Shown here piece by piece: positions 24,869 to 34,170 of a stretch of DNA of 64,000 nt (positions are counted from its first letter, which is position 1; each line of letters begins with the position of its first letter). This stretch comes from Lachnospiraceae bacterium. Lineage in GTDB: Bacteria; Bacillota; Clostridia; Lachnospirales; Lachnospiraceae. The position numbers were made by a program, and so were the translations under genes. A model generated the notes under the pieces. The model was not told where the DNA came from, searched no databases, and was given only the letters and a program-made list of their open reading frames with translations. The stretch is taken from contig JAFVHP010000012.1 of NCBI GenBank assembly GCA_017474455.1, forward strand, positions 1 to 64,000. Reading direction: 5' to 3'.

Positions 24869-25899
24869 ACCGCACCTTCCCGATCTGCCGGCTCCGATGT
24901 CTGCGGCCCGAAGGAGCGCAGAAAAGCGGCTATCAGCTTCCCAATGTTTTCCGTATCCTGCAGGGATATGATCTCCACGGAGGTATGCATGTATTTCTGC
25001 GGATGGGAAATGCCGCAGACCTTCGCCCCCGTCACGGCGATCTGGTAATGTTTGGCGTTCGTGCCCGAAACTTCCGGCACCATACGGAAGGTATAGGGGA
25101 TCTTTTCCCGTTTTGCCAGGGCCACCATCTCATCGCCCAGCTTCCTGTCGCAGTCCCCGCCGACCGTGATGATGGGACCTTCCCCCAGCGGCGTCCTGTC
25201 GGCTACATCGACGGCGACCACGATATCCGGCCTGTCAGCCCACGCCCTCGCAAAGGCACCGCTCCCGTCGAACTCTTCCTTGACGCTGCCGACGGCGATC
25301 ACATTGACCGCCAGTTCTTCGTCCCTGACCAGCTCCATCGCGTGTACGATGCTCATATAGCAGATCCTGTCGTCGGAAGCCCGGCAGATGATCGAGCCGT
25401 CAGCCAGTTCGGCGGCGCTGTCCCCGAAGGCAATGCTGTCCCCGATGGCTATTTTTTCCCGCGCTTCCTCTTCCGTCATTCCGACGTCGATAAACAGCCG
25501 GTCAAATCCCGGCCTCACTGCCTTATGATCTTTGTCCGGGTCATAGGCCGGCGGCAGGTAGCCGCATACTCCGCGGATATTTCCGGAAGCCGTCTGGATG
25601 ACCACCTCGCTCCCGGGCAGGATATCATCCGGGCAGTTCACCGGGGCGATCAGCACAAAGCCGTCCTTCGTAAATCCTGCTGCCTTACAGCCGATCTGGT
25701 CGATGTGCGCGTCCAGAAGGACTGTTTTCGCGCCGGGGACACGGGACCGCCTGTACGCGACAACGTTATAGATCCCGTCGATGACGACTTCGTCCGCGAA
25801 CGGCCTTATGATATCAGCTGCAGCAGCTGAAGCTTCCGCTTCATATCCGCTTACCCCGATCGCGTCCAGGAGCCGCATCGTCTGTTTTCTCAGATCCAA
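24865..25899 (-). CDS. M42 aminopeptidase, copy 4
   Basis: A 344-residue M42 enzyme with intact motifs: LDAHID, ASDDRIC, VKEEFDGSGA (catalytic Glu pair), VDVADRTP and YMHTS. It is the first M42 gene transcribed, starting 14 bases after the OppF-like gene, and overlaps copy 3 by four bases. It probably trims peptides delivered by the transporter encoded just upstream. Confidence 0.92.
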   Translation of the reverse strand: MDLRKQTMRLLDAIGVSGYEAEASAAAADIIRPFADEVVIDGIYNVVAYRRSRVPGAKTVLLDAHIDQIGCKAAGFTKDGFVLIAPVNCPDDILPGSEVVIQTASGNIRGVCGYLPPAYDPDKDHKAVRPGFDRLFIDVGMTEEEAREKIAIGDSIAFGDSAAELADGSIICRASDDRICYMSIVHAMELVRDEELAVNVIAVGSVKEEFDGSGAFARAWADRPDIVVAVDVADRTPLGEGPIITVGGDCDRKLGDEMVALAKREKIPYTFRMVPEVSGTNAKHYQIAVTGAKVCGISHPQKYMHTSVEIISLQDTENIGKLIAAFLRSFGPQTSEPADREGAV

Positions 25900-25913
25900 A
25901 ACCTACTCCTTTC

Positions 25914-26885
25914 CTATTTATCAAACAGGTGGCAGGCGACAAAATGACCATTGCCGACATCCTTCAGCACCGGCTGTACCTGACTGCACTTTTCGGTGCA
26001 ATAGGGGCAGCGCGTCCTGAAATGGCAGCCGGAAGGCGGGTTGATCGGACTGGGCAGGTCGCCCTGCAGCGTAGTCCTTTTCAGCCTTACGCCCGACTTC
26101 GGTACGGGCATCGCATCGAACAGCGCCTTAGTGTACGGGTGCAGGCGGCTGCGGAACAGTTCTTCCTCAGGCGCCGTCTCCACCATCTGGCCAAGGTACA
26201 TGACGCCGATCCTGTCCGAGATATGGCGCACCACAGAAAGATCATGGGAAATGAACAGATAGGTCAGGCCCCTCTTTTCCTTCAGTTCGCTAAGGAGGTT
26301 CAGTACCTGGGACTGGACGGAAACATCCAGCGCCGAGACCGGTTCGTCGCAGACGATGAATTCCGGGTCCACCGCCAGGGCCCTCGCGATAGCGATCCTC
26401 TGGCGCTGGCCGCCTGAGAATTCATGCGGGTAACGGCTCTCATGGAAAGTCCTTAAGCCTACCTGCTCCAGCAGTTCCCTGACCTTCTCATGGCTCTCCT
26501 TTTTTGTACATAGTCTGTGGTAGACCATCGGTTCCTGCAGGATATCGCCTACGGACATCCTCGTATTCAGGGATCCATAAGGGTCCTGGTATACGATCTG
26601 CATCCTTAGCCGCAGTTTACGGAGGTCTTCCTTCGAAAGTGTGCCGATATCCGTCCCGTCATATAGGACCTGGCCGGAGGTCGGCCTGTTCAGGTACAGG
26701 ATCGTCTTGCCGAAAGTCGTCTTGCCGCAGCCCGATTCGCCGACCAGCCCCAGCGTCTCGCCTTTGCTGATGGTGACGCTCACGCGGTCGACTGCTTTGA
26801 GAGTCTGTTTTTCGCTTGATAAAAAGCCCTTCTTTACCTGGAAGTATTCGCACAGCTCTTTTGTTTCGACCAGTATATCGCTCAC
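25914..26885 (-). CDS. oppF: Oligopeptide ABC transporter ATP-binding protein (OppF/DppF-like)
   Basis: A 323-residue ATPase with Walker A GESGCGKT, the signature SGGQRQRIAIARAL, Walker B FIVCDEPVSALD and the C-terminal peptide-transporter extension with Cys residues (CHFRTRCPYC). It powers peptide import at the cytoplasmic membrane face with the OppD-like partner. The GTG at 26885 is the start: AAAGGAGG lies nine bases upstream and the GTGA overlaps the OppD-like stop by four bases. The frame stays open upstream of this but has no ribosome site. Confidence 0.93.
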   Translation of the reverse strand: MSDILVETKELCEYFQVKKGFLSSEKQTLKAVDRVSVTISKGETLGLVGESGCGKTTFGKTILYLNRPTSGQVLYDGTDIGTLSKEDLRKLRLRMQIVYQDPYGSLNTRMSVGDILQEPMVYHRLCTKKESHEKVRELLEQVGLRTFHESRYPHEFSGGQRQRIAIARALAVDPEFIVCDEPVSALDVSVQSQVLNLLSELKEKRGLTYLFISHDLSVVRHISDRIGVMYLGQMVETAPEEELFRSRLHPYTKALFDAMPVPKSGVRLKRTTLQGDLPSPINPPSGCHFRTRCPYCTEKCSQVQPVLKDVGNGHFVACHLFDK

Positions 26886-27877
26886 AGCTGTCCGCCTCCT
26901 TTCGTGTTCTTCGGATAATGGCACCTGCACAGATGTCCGTTCCCGATATTCGACAGCGAAGGCTGTACGGCCGCACACTTTTCATCCGCATAGGGGCATC
27001 GCGGCGCGAACCGGCAGCCCTTGGGGTAGAACATCGGGCTCGGCACTGTCCCTTCGATGATATTCAGCGTTTTTACTTTTTCATCCGCGGAAGGAATGGA
27101 TTCCAGGAGCCCGATCGTATAGGGGTGGGCAGGATTGTCGAAAATGGTGTCCACGTCTGTGCTCTCCACGATCTGCCCGGCATACATGACCATGACCCTG
27201 TCCGCCATCTGGGCGACGATGCCCATATTGTGGGTGATCAGCAGAAGGCTCATGCCCGTCTCTTCCTGCAGGTCCGCGATCAGCTCCAGGATCTGCGCCT
27301 GGATGGTCACGTCCAGAGCGGTCGTCGGCTCGTCGGCGATCAAAAGGTTAGGCCGGCAGCTCAGCGCGATCGCGATCATGACGCGCTGCCGCATTCCTCC
27401 GGAGAGCTGGTGCGGATACTCGTTGACTCTTTTTTCCGGATCAGGGATCCCGACCTTCCTGAGCATATTCACCGCTTCGTCCCAGGCTTCCTTTTTGTTC
27501 AGGCCGCGGTGGATGCGCAGGGACTCCGCGATCTGGAATCCTATCTTCAGGATCGGGTTCAGGCTGGTCATCGGCTCCTGGAAGATCATCGAGATCTCAT
27601 TTCCCCTGATCTCGCGCATCTTCCCGGCGCTGAACTTCATCAGGTCCTGCCCGTTGTATTTTATTTCCTCCGCTTCTATCCTGGCAGGCGGTACTGACAG
27701 TAGCTGCATCACCGACATTGCCGTCACGCTTTTGCCGCAGCCGGATTCCCCGACCAGGGCTACCGATTCCCCTCTGGCAATGTCAAAGCTCACACCGGTG
27801 ACAGCCGGGATGAACCCTTTCGGCGACTCGAAGCCTGTATGAAGCTCTTTTACGTTCAGTAAGATATCCTTGTCCAT
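26882..27877 (-). CDS. oppD: Oligopeptide ABC transporter ATP-binding protein (OppD/DppD-like)
   Basis: A 331-residue ATPase: Walker A GESGCGKS, signature LSGGMRQRVMIAIAL, Walker B LLIADEPTTALD, H-loop ITHNMG and the C-terminal Cys-rich CRFAPRCPYAD motif typical of the OppD/DppD group. It lies ten bases after the OppC-like permease gene and is coupled to the OppF-like gene. Together they form the energising pair of the first importer in this window. Confidence 0.94.
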   Translation of the reverse strand: MDKDILLNVKELHTGFESPKGFIPAVTGVSFDIARGESVALVGESGCGKSVTAMSVMQLLSVPPARIEAEEIKYNGQDLMKFSAGKMREIRGNEISMIFQEPMTSLNPILKIGFQIAESLRIHRGLNKKEAWDEAVNMLRKVGIPDPEKRVNEYPHQLSGGMRQRVMIAIALSCRPNLLIADEPTTALDVTIQAQILELIADLQEETGMSLLLITHNMGIVAQMADRVMVMYAGQIVESTDVDTIFDNPAHPYTIGLLESIPSADEKVKTLNIIEGTVPSPMFYPKGCRFAPRCPYADEKCAAVQPSLSNIGNGHLCRCHYPKNTKGGGQL

Positions 27878-27887
27878 ACAGCCCTCC

Positions 27888-28817
27888 TTAATTCCTTGTG
27901 TTCCTGGGATCCAGGGCGTCCCTTAAACCGTCGCCGATAAAGTTCAGGGCAAGGGAAACCACAAGGATCAGGATGCCGGGTATCATACACAGATGCGGCC
28001 TGTCGCGAAGGAAGCTCTTGCCGGCCTTCAGCATGGCGCCCCAGCTGGGTATCGGTTCCTGGACGCCGAGACCAAGGTAAGACAGGGAAGATTCCATCAG
28101 GATACCGCCGGCAACGGACATCGTGGCGATGATGATGACCGGCGTCAGGGCATTCGGCAGGATATGCTTGAAGATGACCTTCCGGTCCTTATAGCCCAGC
28201 GCTTCCGCGGCCTGGACAAATTCCTGGTTCTTCAGGGTCAGAAACTGCGCCCTTACCTGCCTGCAGACACCTCCCCAGCCGAAGATCCCGATGATCGCCA
28301 TAACAAGGTAGATGCTCGGGTTGTCCAGGACGGCGTTCAAAGTGAGCAGCAGCGGGAATGTGGGCACGCACGCAAAGAATTCGACCACACGCATGATGAT
28401 CATATCCGCCGCGCCGCCGTAGTATCCGGCGATGCATCCCAGCGGGATCCCGATCGCCAGCGCGATCATGGTCGAAACTATACCGACGGTAAGAGAGATC
28501 CTTCCGCCGTAGAGGCATCTGGTAAAGAAATCCCTGCCGAGCTGGTCTGTGCCCAGGATGTACTTTCCTCCGGGCCTTAAGGGCATACCGTCGGGAACAT
28601 CCGAAAGGTGCAGCTCCTCATACGGAAACGGCGCGATGACCGGGGCAAGAAAGCAGATCACGATCATGATCCCCAGTACGATAAGCCCGGCAATAGCCAG
28701 TTTATGCTTTTTAAAGCGGTTCCAGACCATTCTCCAGAAGCTTTCGACATTCGATGAGAAGAACTTTTCCTCTTCATCAATGCTGATCGGATGATTGCTG
28801 TTCGTAATATCTTCCAT
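27888..28817 (-). CDS. oppC: Oligopeptide ABC transporter permease (OppC/DppC-like)
   Basis: A 309-residue inner-membrane permease. An N-terminal cytoplasmic segment precedes the first membrane span (IAGLIVLGIMIVICFLAPVI). The inner-membrane-component domain follows, with the EAA-type loop EALGYKDRKVIFKHILPNAL at about 200-220 (only part quoted is EALGYKDRKV) contacting the ATPases. GTDQLGRDFFTRCLYG is the usual OppC hallmark before span 2. It follows the OppB-like gene by 63 bases. Confidence 0.93.
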   Translation of the reverse strand: MEDITNSNHPISIDEEEKFFSSNVESFWRMVWNRFKKHKLAIAGLIVLGIMIVICFLAPVIAPFPYEELHLSDVPDGMPLRPGGKYILGTDQLGRDFFTRCLYGGRISLTVGIVSTMIALAIGIPLGCIAGYYGGAADMIIMRVVEFFACVPTFPLLLTLNAVLDNPSIYLVMAIIGIFGWGGVCRQVRAQFLTLKNQEFVQAAEALGYKDRKVIFKHILPNALTPVIIIATMSVAGGILMESSLSYLGLGVQEPIPSWGAMLKAGKSFLRDRPHLCMIPGILILVVSLALNFIGDGLRDALDPRNTRN

Positions 28818-28880
28818 CTTTCACTCTCAGGACTGCGGCGCAGTCCTGCTCCCAAACCGGCTGCCGGGCAGCCGCTATCG

Positions 28881-29852
28881 TTACAGCTTGACCCTCGGGT
28901 CGACCAGTACATACAGGATATCCACGATCAGGGTCCCCACCATGACAAGGAGGGAAGAAAACATGATCGTAGCCATGATGACCGGATAATCGTGCTTCAG
29001 GATCGCTTCCGTCCCGTAAAAGCCCAGACCCGGTATTCCGAAGATCGACTCCAGGATGAAGGATCCGCCGATCAGTGCCGGCAGTATCCCGCTCATCATA
29101 GTCAGTATCGGAATGCAGGCGTTCCGGAAGGTATGCGTCCAGGTAATGGCTCTTTCACCGACGCCTTTTGCCCTGGCCGTCCGTATATAGTCCTGGTTCA
29201 TGACGTCCAGATAACTGGACCGCATCTGCCTTGCCTTGGAACCGATGCCGGAAACGGCCGTTACGGTCACCGGCAGCACCAGGTGTTTGACCCTGTCCAT
29301 AAAGCGGATGCCGAGCGAAGCATTGGCAAGCTTCGGCGTATACAGGCCGGTGGACGGCAGCCATTTCAGCTTGATCGCGAACACCAGGATCATGACCAGG
29401 GCCAGCCAGAAAGCGGGCACGCAGTGCCCGATCACGGCCAGCGTCGAGAATATATAGTCCGGCGGTTTGTTCTGGTGTTTGGCGCACAGTATCCCGATGG
29501 CAAGCCCTATGAGAAATTCAAGGAAGATGCTCAGGGAAGCGATCAGCACCGTTATGCCGATACGCGCTTTCAGTTCGGTCCAGACCGGCCGCTTGCTGTA
29601 ATAGGAATACCCGAAATTCCCGTGCACGAGTTCATTCAGCCAGCGCACATACCGGACATAGACAGGCTTATCCAGACCCAGCTGCTCCCGTACCTGTTCC
29701 ATGTACTCGGGATGTGCCGCCATGATCTCGGGGTTGAAGTACATATCCGACGCGTCGCCCGGAGCCAGGTCAATGATGAAATAACACATGATGCTGATGC
29801 CGATCAGCATCGGGATCATCGTCAGGATACGTTTGAGAATATATTTAAGCAT
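28881..29852 (-). CDS. oppB: Oligopeptide ABC transporter permease (OppB/DppB-like)
   Basis: A 323-residue permease starting with the typical span MLKYILKRILTMIPMLIGIS. A periplasm-facing loop (DLAPGDASD) follows, then five further spans and the EAA-type loop RTARAKGVGERAITWTHTFRNA (core ARAKGVGERA). Length and topology are normal. It is separated from the binding-protein gene upstream by a 128-bp gap holding a strong stem-loop, which would lower permease expression relative to the binding protein. Confidence 0.93.
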   Translation of the reverse strand: MLKYILKRILTMIPMLIGISIMCYFIIDLAPGDASDMYFNPEIMAAHPEYMEQVREQLGLDKPVYVRYVRWLNELVHGNFGYSYYSKRPVWTELKARIGITVLIASLSIFLEFLIGLAIGILCAKHQNKPPDYIFSTLAVIGHCVPAFWLALVMILVFAIKLKWLPSTGLYTPKLANASLGIRFMDRVKHLVLPVTVTAVSGIGSKARQMRSSYLDVMNQDYIRTARAKGVGERAITWTHTFRNACIPILTMMSGILPALIGGSFILESIFGIPGLGFYGTEAILKHDYPVIMATIMFSSLLVMVGTLIVDILYVLVDPRVKL

Positions 29853-29886
29853 TTCAGCTCCTTAAGAGGATTTTTCCTTTTAATAA

Positions 29887-29932
29887 GCGGGCCGGATCCA
29901 GCAGCGTTGATGCCTGCTGAGACCCGGCCCGC
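29887..29932 (-). terminator. Intercistronic stem-loop between oppA- and oppB-like genes
   Basis: GCGGGCCGG and CCGGCCCGC form an exact 9-bp outer stem, with CAGCAG/CTGCTG pairing inside. On the transcribed strand it is followed by TTATTAAAAGG rather than a clean T-run. It looks like a partial terminator or 3'-end stabiliser for the binding-protein message, as is common in opp operons. Confidence 0.65.
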
Positions 29933-29980
29933 ATGCGATTCTTCCAGAATGATCTTTACAGAATTATGAAAGGAATCGTT

Positions 29981-31669
29981 TTACTTCTCAAAATATGCAT
30001 GTGCGATGGATACCCATGCGCAGTAGTAACCGGTGAGACTGCATTCATCAAGATTCAGATGATTTGCCATGCCCCAGAACTTAACGTTCTCATACAGCCA
30101 GATGCAGGGATACTCGGATGAGACCTTTTCCGAGATCTTGCTGTAGATCTCTGTTGCCGCTTCAAGGGAAGGCGCAGCGGTCGCTTCCGCGAACATTGCC
30201 TGGTTCTCTTCGCTGTAATAGTTGTTGTACATTCCGCTTCCGTAGAATGTAATATATCCGTCGCAGGTGGGGCCCATCGTGGAGCCGTTGAAATAGATCT
30301 GGTAATCCGGCTCATTCGTGAAGACCAGTGAGTTCCTGGTGGCCGTATCAATGATCTTGACGGAGACATCGATGCCCGCGCTCTTGAGGCTGTCCATCCA
30401 TACAAGCTGCTGCGCTGTCGCGTCGGCAGTCGAGAGGATCTCGATCGAGAGCTTCTTGCCGTCTTTCTCGCGGATACCGTCATCACCCAGCGTCCATCCC
30501 GCATCATCCAGGATCTGGACGGCCTTATCGGGATCATACGTATATCCGTCTTCTACCATGGTATTCGGTTCATAACCGATATCCGCTGTCGTGAACACAG
30601 ATGTCATGATGGAGGAAGCGGGGCTCTTTGCCGCTATCTTCATGGATTCACGGTCGGTCAGAAGGGAAAGGGCATGCCTTACGTCGATATCCGACAGGAT
30701 CTCGTCGTTATAGTCGATCAGGATATAGCTCATATTTCCGGAATTTCCGCTGAAGAACGAGAATCCGTCCTGTCCTTCCAGCCTGTCCTGCAGATCCTGG
30801 CTCGCGCGGGCCAGATCGACGTCGCCGTTCTCCAGGGCAAGTGCCAGGGAATCCGCGTCAGGGATGATACGAACGGTCACGCCGTCCAGATAAGGCTTCA
30901 TTTCCCAATAATAGTCATTCCTTACAAGGACGATCTCTTCACCGAGCTTGAGGTCCACGATGTTGAACGGGCCCATGCCGGTCAGATACTTAAGGTCGGT
31001 GATCTCGTCGAAAGCCTCCAGGTCGGCGTCCTTCCAGATATGCTCGGGAAGCGCAACATACTGGCAGAGATCGGAATATACGAATGTGTTGCAGGGACGG
31101 TCAAGATCATACTGTACGGTATAATCATCGATCTTGGTAACGACCAGGCCGTAATCCTCTGCCCATGTGTTGTCCTTCAGAGTCGTCTCTACATTGTCAT
31201 ACACATAGAAATAGCAGAGAACGTCATCCGCGGTGAAATCTTCACCGTCAGCCCACTTTACGCCTTCGCGCAGATGGACGATGAAGGATGTATTATCTTC
31301 ATTTGCTTCATAGCTGGTAGCCAGTCTGGGAATGACATTTAGATCCTGGTCTACGGTAAAGAGTTTGTCATAAATGAGGTCACGCAGCAGACCCTCCGTA
31401 TTGGATGAATAGAATACGAAGTTCGGCTGGATCACATCGAATCTGGTGCCGATGACCATCGTGCCGCCGTATCTGTCGGCGTCCGCGGCTTCTTCGGCGG
31501 GTGCGGCCGATTCCGGTTCCGCAGCTTCAGGTGCGGCAGCTTCCTGTGCCGGTGCGGCAGCATCAGAAGCAGGTGCACCGATATCAGCGGTGCTTGTGCA
31601 GCCTGCGATCACGGAAGCGGTAATGATGCCTCCAAGAAGCAAAGCCGCGATCTTTCTGAACTTTTTCAT
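29981..31669 (-). CDS. oppA: Oligopeptide-binding lipoprotein (OppA-like, SBP family 5)
   Basis: A 562-residue exported binding protein. The signal peptide ends in the lipobox IAGC near residue 23, followed by an Ala/Glu/Pro-rich tether (about 30-60). The SBP_bac_5 domain begins with GTMVIGTRFDV and contains YEANEDNTSFIVHLREGVKWADG (key part REGVKWADG). It captures peptides outside the membrane for the OppBCDF importer. The ATG at 31669 has AAAGGTGG upstream. It is the first gene of the long minus-strand peptide operon and lies about 170 bases downstream of a consensus promoter. Confidence 0.94.
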   Translation of the reverse strand: MKKFRKIAALLLGGIITASVIAGCTSTADIGAPASDAAAPAQEAAAPEAAEPESAAPAEEAADADRYGGTMVIGTRFDVIQPNFVFYSSNTEGLLRDLIYDKLFTVDQDLNVIPRLATSYEANEDNTSFIVHLREGVKWADGEDFTADDVLCYFYVYDNVETTLKDNTWAEDYGLVVTKIDDYTVQYDLDRPCNTFVYSDLCQYVALPEHIWKDADLEAFDEITDLKYLTGMGPFNIVDLKLGEEIVLVRNDYYWEMKPYLDGVTVRIIPDADSLALALENGDVDLARASQDLQDRLEGQDGFSFFSGNSGNMSYILIDYNDEILSDIDVRHALSLLTDRESMKIAAKSPASSIMTSVFTTADIGYEPNTMVEDGYTYDPDKAVQILDDAGWTLGDDGIREKDGKKLSIEILSTADATAQQLVWMDSLKSAGIDVSVKIIDTATRNSLVFTNEPDYQIYFNGSTMGPTCDGYITFYGSGMYNNYYSEENQAMFAEATAAPSLEAATEIYSKISEKVSSEYPCIWLYENVKFWGMANHLNLDECSLTGYYCAWVSIAHAYFEK

Positions 31670-31838
31670 AATTACCACCTTTCTTTGCGTCCCTTTGCTA
31701 CAACATAACAACAACTGCGTGATTTAAATCCTATTATCCGCCAACCCGGCCCACTTTTCAATGCGTTACCAGATTAAAGTGATAAGAATTTGAATTATTA
31801 TTCAAATCATATACAAAGGACGACGGAAAATTTAGAAA

Positions 31839-31885
31839 ATAATATCCCTTATTTCCTACTATGTCAATAGGAAATAAGAGATATT
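31839..31885 (-). promoter_or_regulatory. Consensus promoter inside an 18-bp inverted repeat, upstream of the peptide operon
   Basis: On the minus strand TTGACA (31867-31862), a 17-bp spacer and TATTAT (31844-31839) form a near-perfect sigma-A promoter. It coincides with an inverted repeat: arms 31841-31858 and 31868-31885 match at 17 of 18 positions around a 9-base loop. One arm lies in the spacer and reaches the -10, the other just upstream of the -35, so a bound repressor would block RNA polymerase. Just downstream, TATTTTCTAAATTTT has 11 of 15 matches to the CodY box, which is weak support. The 31670-31939 gap holds nothing else obvious. Confidence 0.78.
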
Positions 31886-31939
31886 GATCAATGTGCCATT
31901 TTATTCCGGCTTTATTCCGGCCGTAACGGGATCGGCCCG

Positions 31940-32425
31940 TCAGGAACCTTTTATTTTAACGATCATTTCGGCTTCGACAGGGATGGCAAAGGGCAGGGCT
32001 GTCACGCCAAGTGCGGTCCTGGCATGCCGTCCCCGGTCACCAAGTACTTCAACGAGAAGGTCGGAAACGCCGTTGATGACTGCGGGCTGCTGTTCGAAAT
32101 CCGGAGTGCACCGGACAAAGCCCTGCACCTTGACGACCTGTTCGATCCTGTCCCATTCGCCTTTCAGTTCCCTGTTCAGGAGCGCCAGGAGATTGATCCC
32201 GGTAAGCCTGGCTGCCTGATAACCTTCATCAACAGTCATATCTTCCCCGAGCCTTCCTTTCACGGCGGGCTTCCCGTCCCTGAACGGCCCGGCGCCGGAA
32301 AGGAACAGAAGATCCCCGGCGTACCGGACGCTTACATAATTGGCCACCGGATCCGGCGCAGCAGAAAGTTCGATACCCAGTTCTCCGAGCCGCCTGTTTA
32401 CATCCGCATTACCGATACTGCTCAT
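31940..32425 (-). CDS. RidA/YjgF-family protein
   Basis: A 161-residue protein of the YjgF/RidA/UK114 superfamily, in the longer YjgH/YoaB-like branch: FLSGAGPFRDGKP near residue 40 and VKVQGFVRCTPDFEQQPAVINGVSDLLVEVLG (key part VKVQGFVRC) in the trimer core. RidA proteins hydrolyse reactive enamine/imine intermediates from PLP enzymes; the Arg that defines true RidA was not confirmed. The ATG at 32425 has AAGGAGG upstream. It lies 50 bases after the M20 peptidase gene and precedes the peptide operon promoter. Confidence 0.85.
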   Translation of the reverse strand: MSSIGNADVNRRLGELGIELSAAPDPVANYVSVRYAGDLLFLSGAGPFRDGKPAVKGRLGEDMTVDEGYQAARLTGINLLALLNRELKGEWDRIEQVVKVQGFVRCTPDFEQQPAVINGVSDLLVEVLGDRGRHARTALGVTALPFAIPVEAEMIVKIKGS

Positions 32426-32475
32426 TGCCGCACCTCCTTCTGTATTTCGTACAAAGCCGCGCATACGCGCTTTCC

Positions 32476-33948
32476 TTATTCCCCGCAGAGCCTTACATAC
32501 ATATCCGTATAGATCGCGCAGCCGGTGATCAGTTCGTCGACGGGAATGTATTCGTCGTCGCCGTGCATATGGTAATCCGCGCCGAACTTCTCAAAGCCGT
32601 AGGCAACGCCGTTCTTAATGTCGTGGCAGTAAGTGCCGCCGCCGATCGCGAGGCACCTTCCCTTTTCACCGGTGAAGTCTTCGTAGGCCGCCAGCAGGTT
32701 CTGCACGAGGAAACTGTCCTCGGGCACATAGTGGGCGGGACGCATGCGTCCTTCGAACTGCATGCCGCAGTACCGGACCCGTTCGCCGACAGCGGCTGTA
32801 TTTTCTTCGTTCGCGCAGACGGGAAGTCTCGCGTCGAAAATGGCTTTCAGTTCTTTGCCGTCAAATTCCAGGATATCCAGGCAGCAGGTGGTTTCGCCGG
32901 AGATCTCATCCCTGAGGCAAATGCCTGCTGCCGTGCCGTTTGTATCCCCGTGGGGGAAGAGTTGCGCCAGGGTGATGACATCCTTCACGATCTTTGTACC
33001 GCGCGCCGCTTCGTCAAAGGGCAGGGCGGCAAAGAACCGGAGCATGGCTGTATTGCTGTTGTTCCCGAGTTCCGGCATGGACGCGTGGGCGGAGAGTCCT
33101 TCCGCCGTAACGCACAGAATCTTTTCACAACATCCTGCGTTATCCGGTCCGGCGTCTTTTTCTGTCACGGTGAAAGAAACGCCCGTCGCTTCCTGTACCT
33201 GCCCTGCGACCGCGGCCGCCGTCTCCTTATCGATGCCGCAGATCCTGGCCGTTGTGAGGCCGCAGATGATATTCAGCGCCTTGCCTCCGTGAATGCTCAG
33301 TATGCATGAGGACCCGCAGCAGCTTTCCCCGCCTTCCGCGCCTTCTCCGAACTTATCTGTAATAAAACCAGCCATCCCGCCTTTTTCCAGGTTGACTACC
33401 GGCCAGTTGGCATCCGGCGTGACCGCCGTATCAGGTTTCCCGTACTCTTTAAAGTATTCTTCCGTATCCGCCGCGCCGGTCTCTTCGCAGCAGCCCATAA
33501 AGATACGGACGCCCTTCGCGTTAAGCCCGAGGTCCTTTACGGCTCTGAGAGCGTAAATGGCAGCCAGCGTCGGCCCTTTGTCGTCCGCCACGCCGCGGCC
33601 GTAGGCTATGCCGTCGATCACCTTCATTTCGAAAGGCGCCGTCTTTGTCCAGCTTTCCGGAGAGGCAGGCACTACATCCAGATGGCCCAGGACGTCGATC
33701 TTCCGCTCATCGTCGTCCGGCAGCATGACTAGGCCGTAATGTTCCCTGTTCAGGGCTTTAAGCCCGTACCCTTCGGCGATCGCGACCGCCGCTTCCAGCA
33801 CTTTCGCCGGGCCTTCGCCGTAGGGCCTGCCCGGCGCGGCTTCCCCGGCCGTGCTTTCGATATCCACCAGCTTCTTTAAGTCGGCGAGGTATTCTTCCCT
33901 GTGTTCTTCAAAATACCGCTGTATCTTTTCCTTATTTTCGCTGTTCAT
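32476..33948 (-). CDS. M20-family dipeptidase (PepV/Sapep-like)
   Basis: A 490-residue metallopeptidase: the first metal motif is VLGHLDVVP, then GRGVADDKGP (bridging Asp) and MGCCEETGAAD (catalytic Glu-Glu), with the final metal His expected in GGGTYCHD. This order and the length fit the PepV/Sapep dipeptidase branch, which finishes breakdown of dipeptides in the cytoplasm. Two Cys/Gly/Glu-rich insertions interrupt the lid domain (EGAEGGESCCGSSC and KDAGPDNAGCCEK). It lies upstream of the RidA-like and opp genes in the same orientation, consistent with a peptide-use region. Confidence 0.9.
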   Translation of the reverse strand: MNSENKEKIQRYFEEHREEYLADLKKLVDIESTAGEAAPGRPYGEGPAKVLEAAVAIAEGYGLKALNREHYGLVMLPDDDERKIDVLGHLDVVPASPESWTKTAPFEMKVIDGIAYGRGVADDKGPTLAAIYALRAVKDLGLNAKGVRIFMGCCEETGAADTEEYFKEYGKPDTAVTPDANWPVVNLEKGGMAGFITDKFGEGAEGGESCCGSSCILSIHGGKALNIICGLTTARICGIDKETAAAVAGQVQEATGVSFTVTEKDAGPDNAGCCEKILCVTAEGLSAHASMPELGNNSNTAMLRFFAALPFDEAARGTKIVKDVITLAQLFPHGDTNGTAAGICLRDEISGETTCCLDILEFDGKELKAIFDARLPVCANEENTAAVGERVRYCGMQFEGRMRPAHYVPEDSFLVQNLLAAYEDFTGEKGRCLAIGGGTYCHDIKNGVAYGFEKFGADYHMHGDDEYIPVDELITGCAIYTDMYVRLCGE

Positions 33949-34170
33949 ATAGGCTGTTTCTCCTTCATTCTTTTATTCCCTGCCGTCCCCCGCAGAAACG
34001 GGATCCTCCCGTATCCTTCATAACAAAACGGCGTCCGCCGCTGATCATAATTATAAGTTAACACCGTCCGTAATGACAGACGGATGTACTTAATATAAAA
34101 TACTATTGTTACCGTATCATATTGTTTGCATCCTCCGTTCCATTACTCTTTCAGAAAGGAGAACGACACA

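Noticed and set aside
31825-31842. CodY box upstream of the oppA-like gene
   Set aside because: Only 11 of 15 positions match in an AT-rich stretch; kept as a weak remark and not listed as a site.
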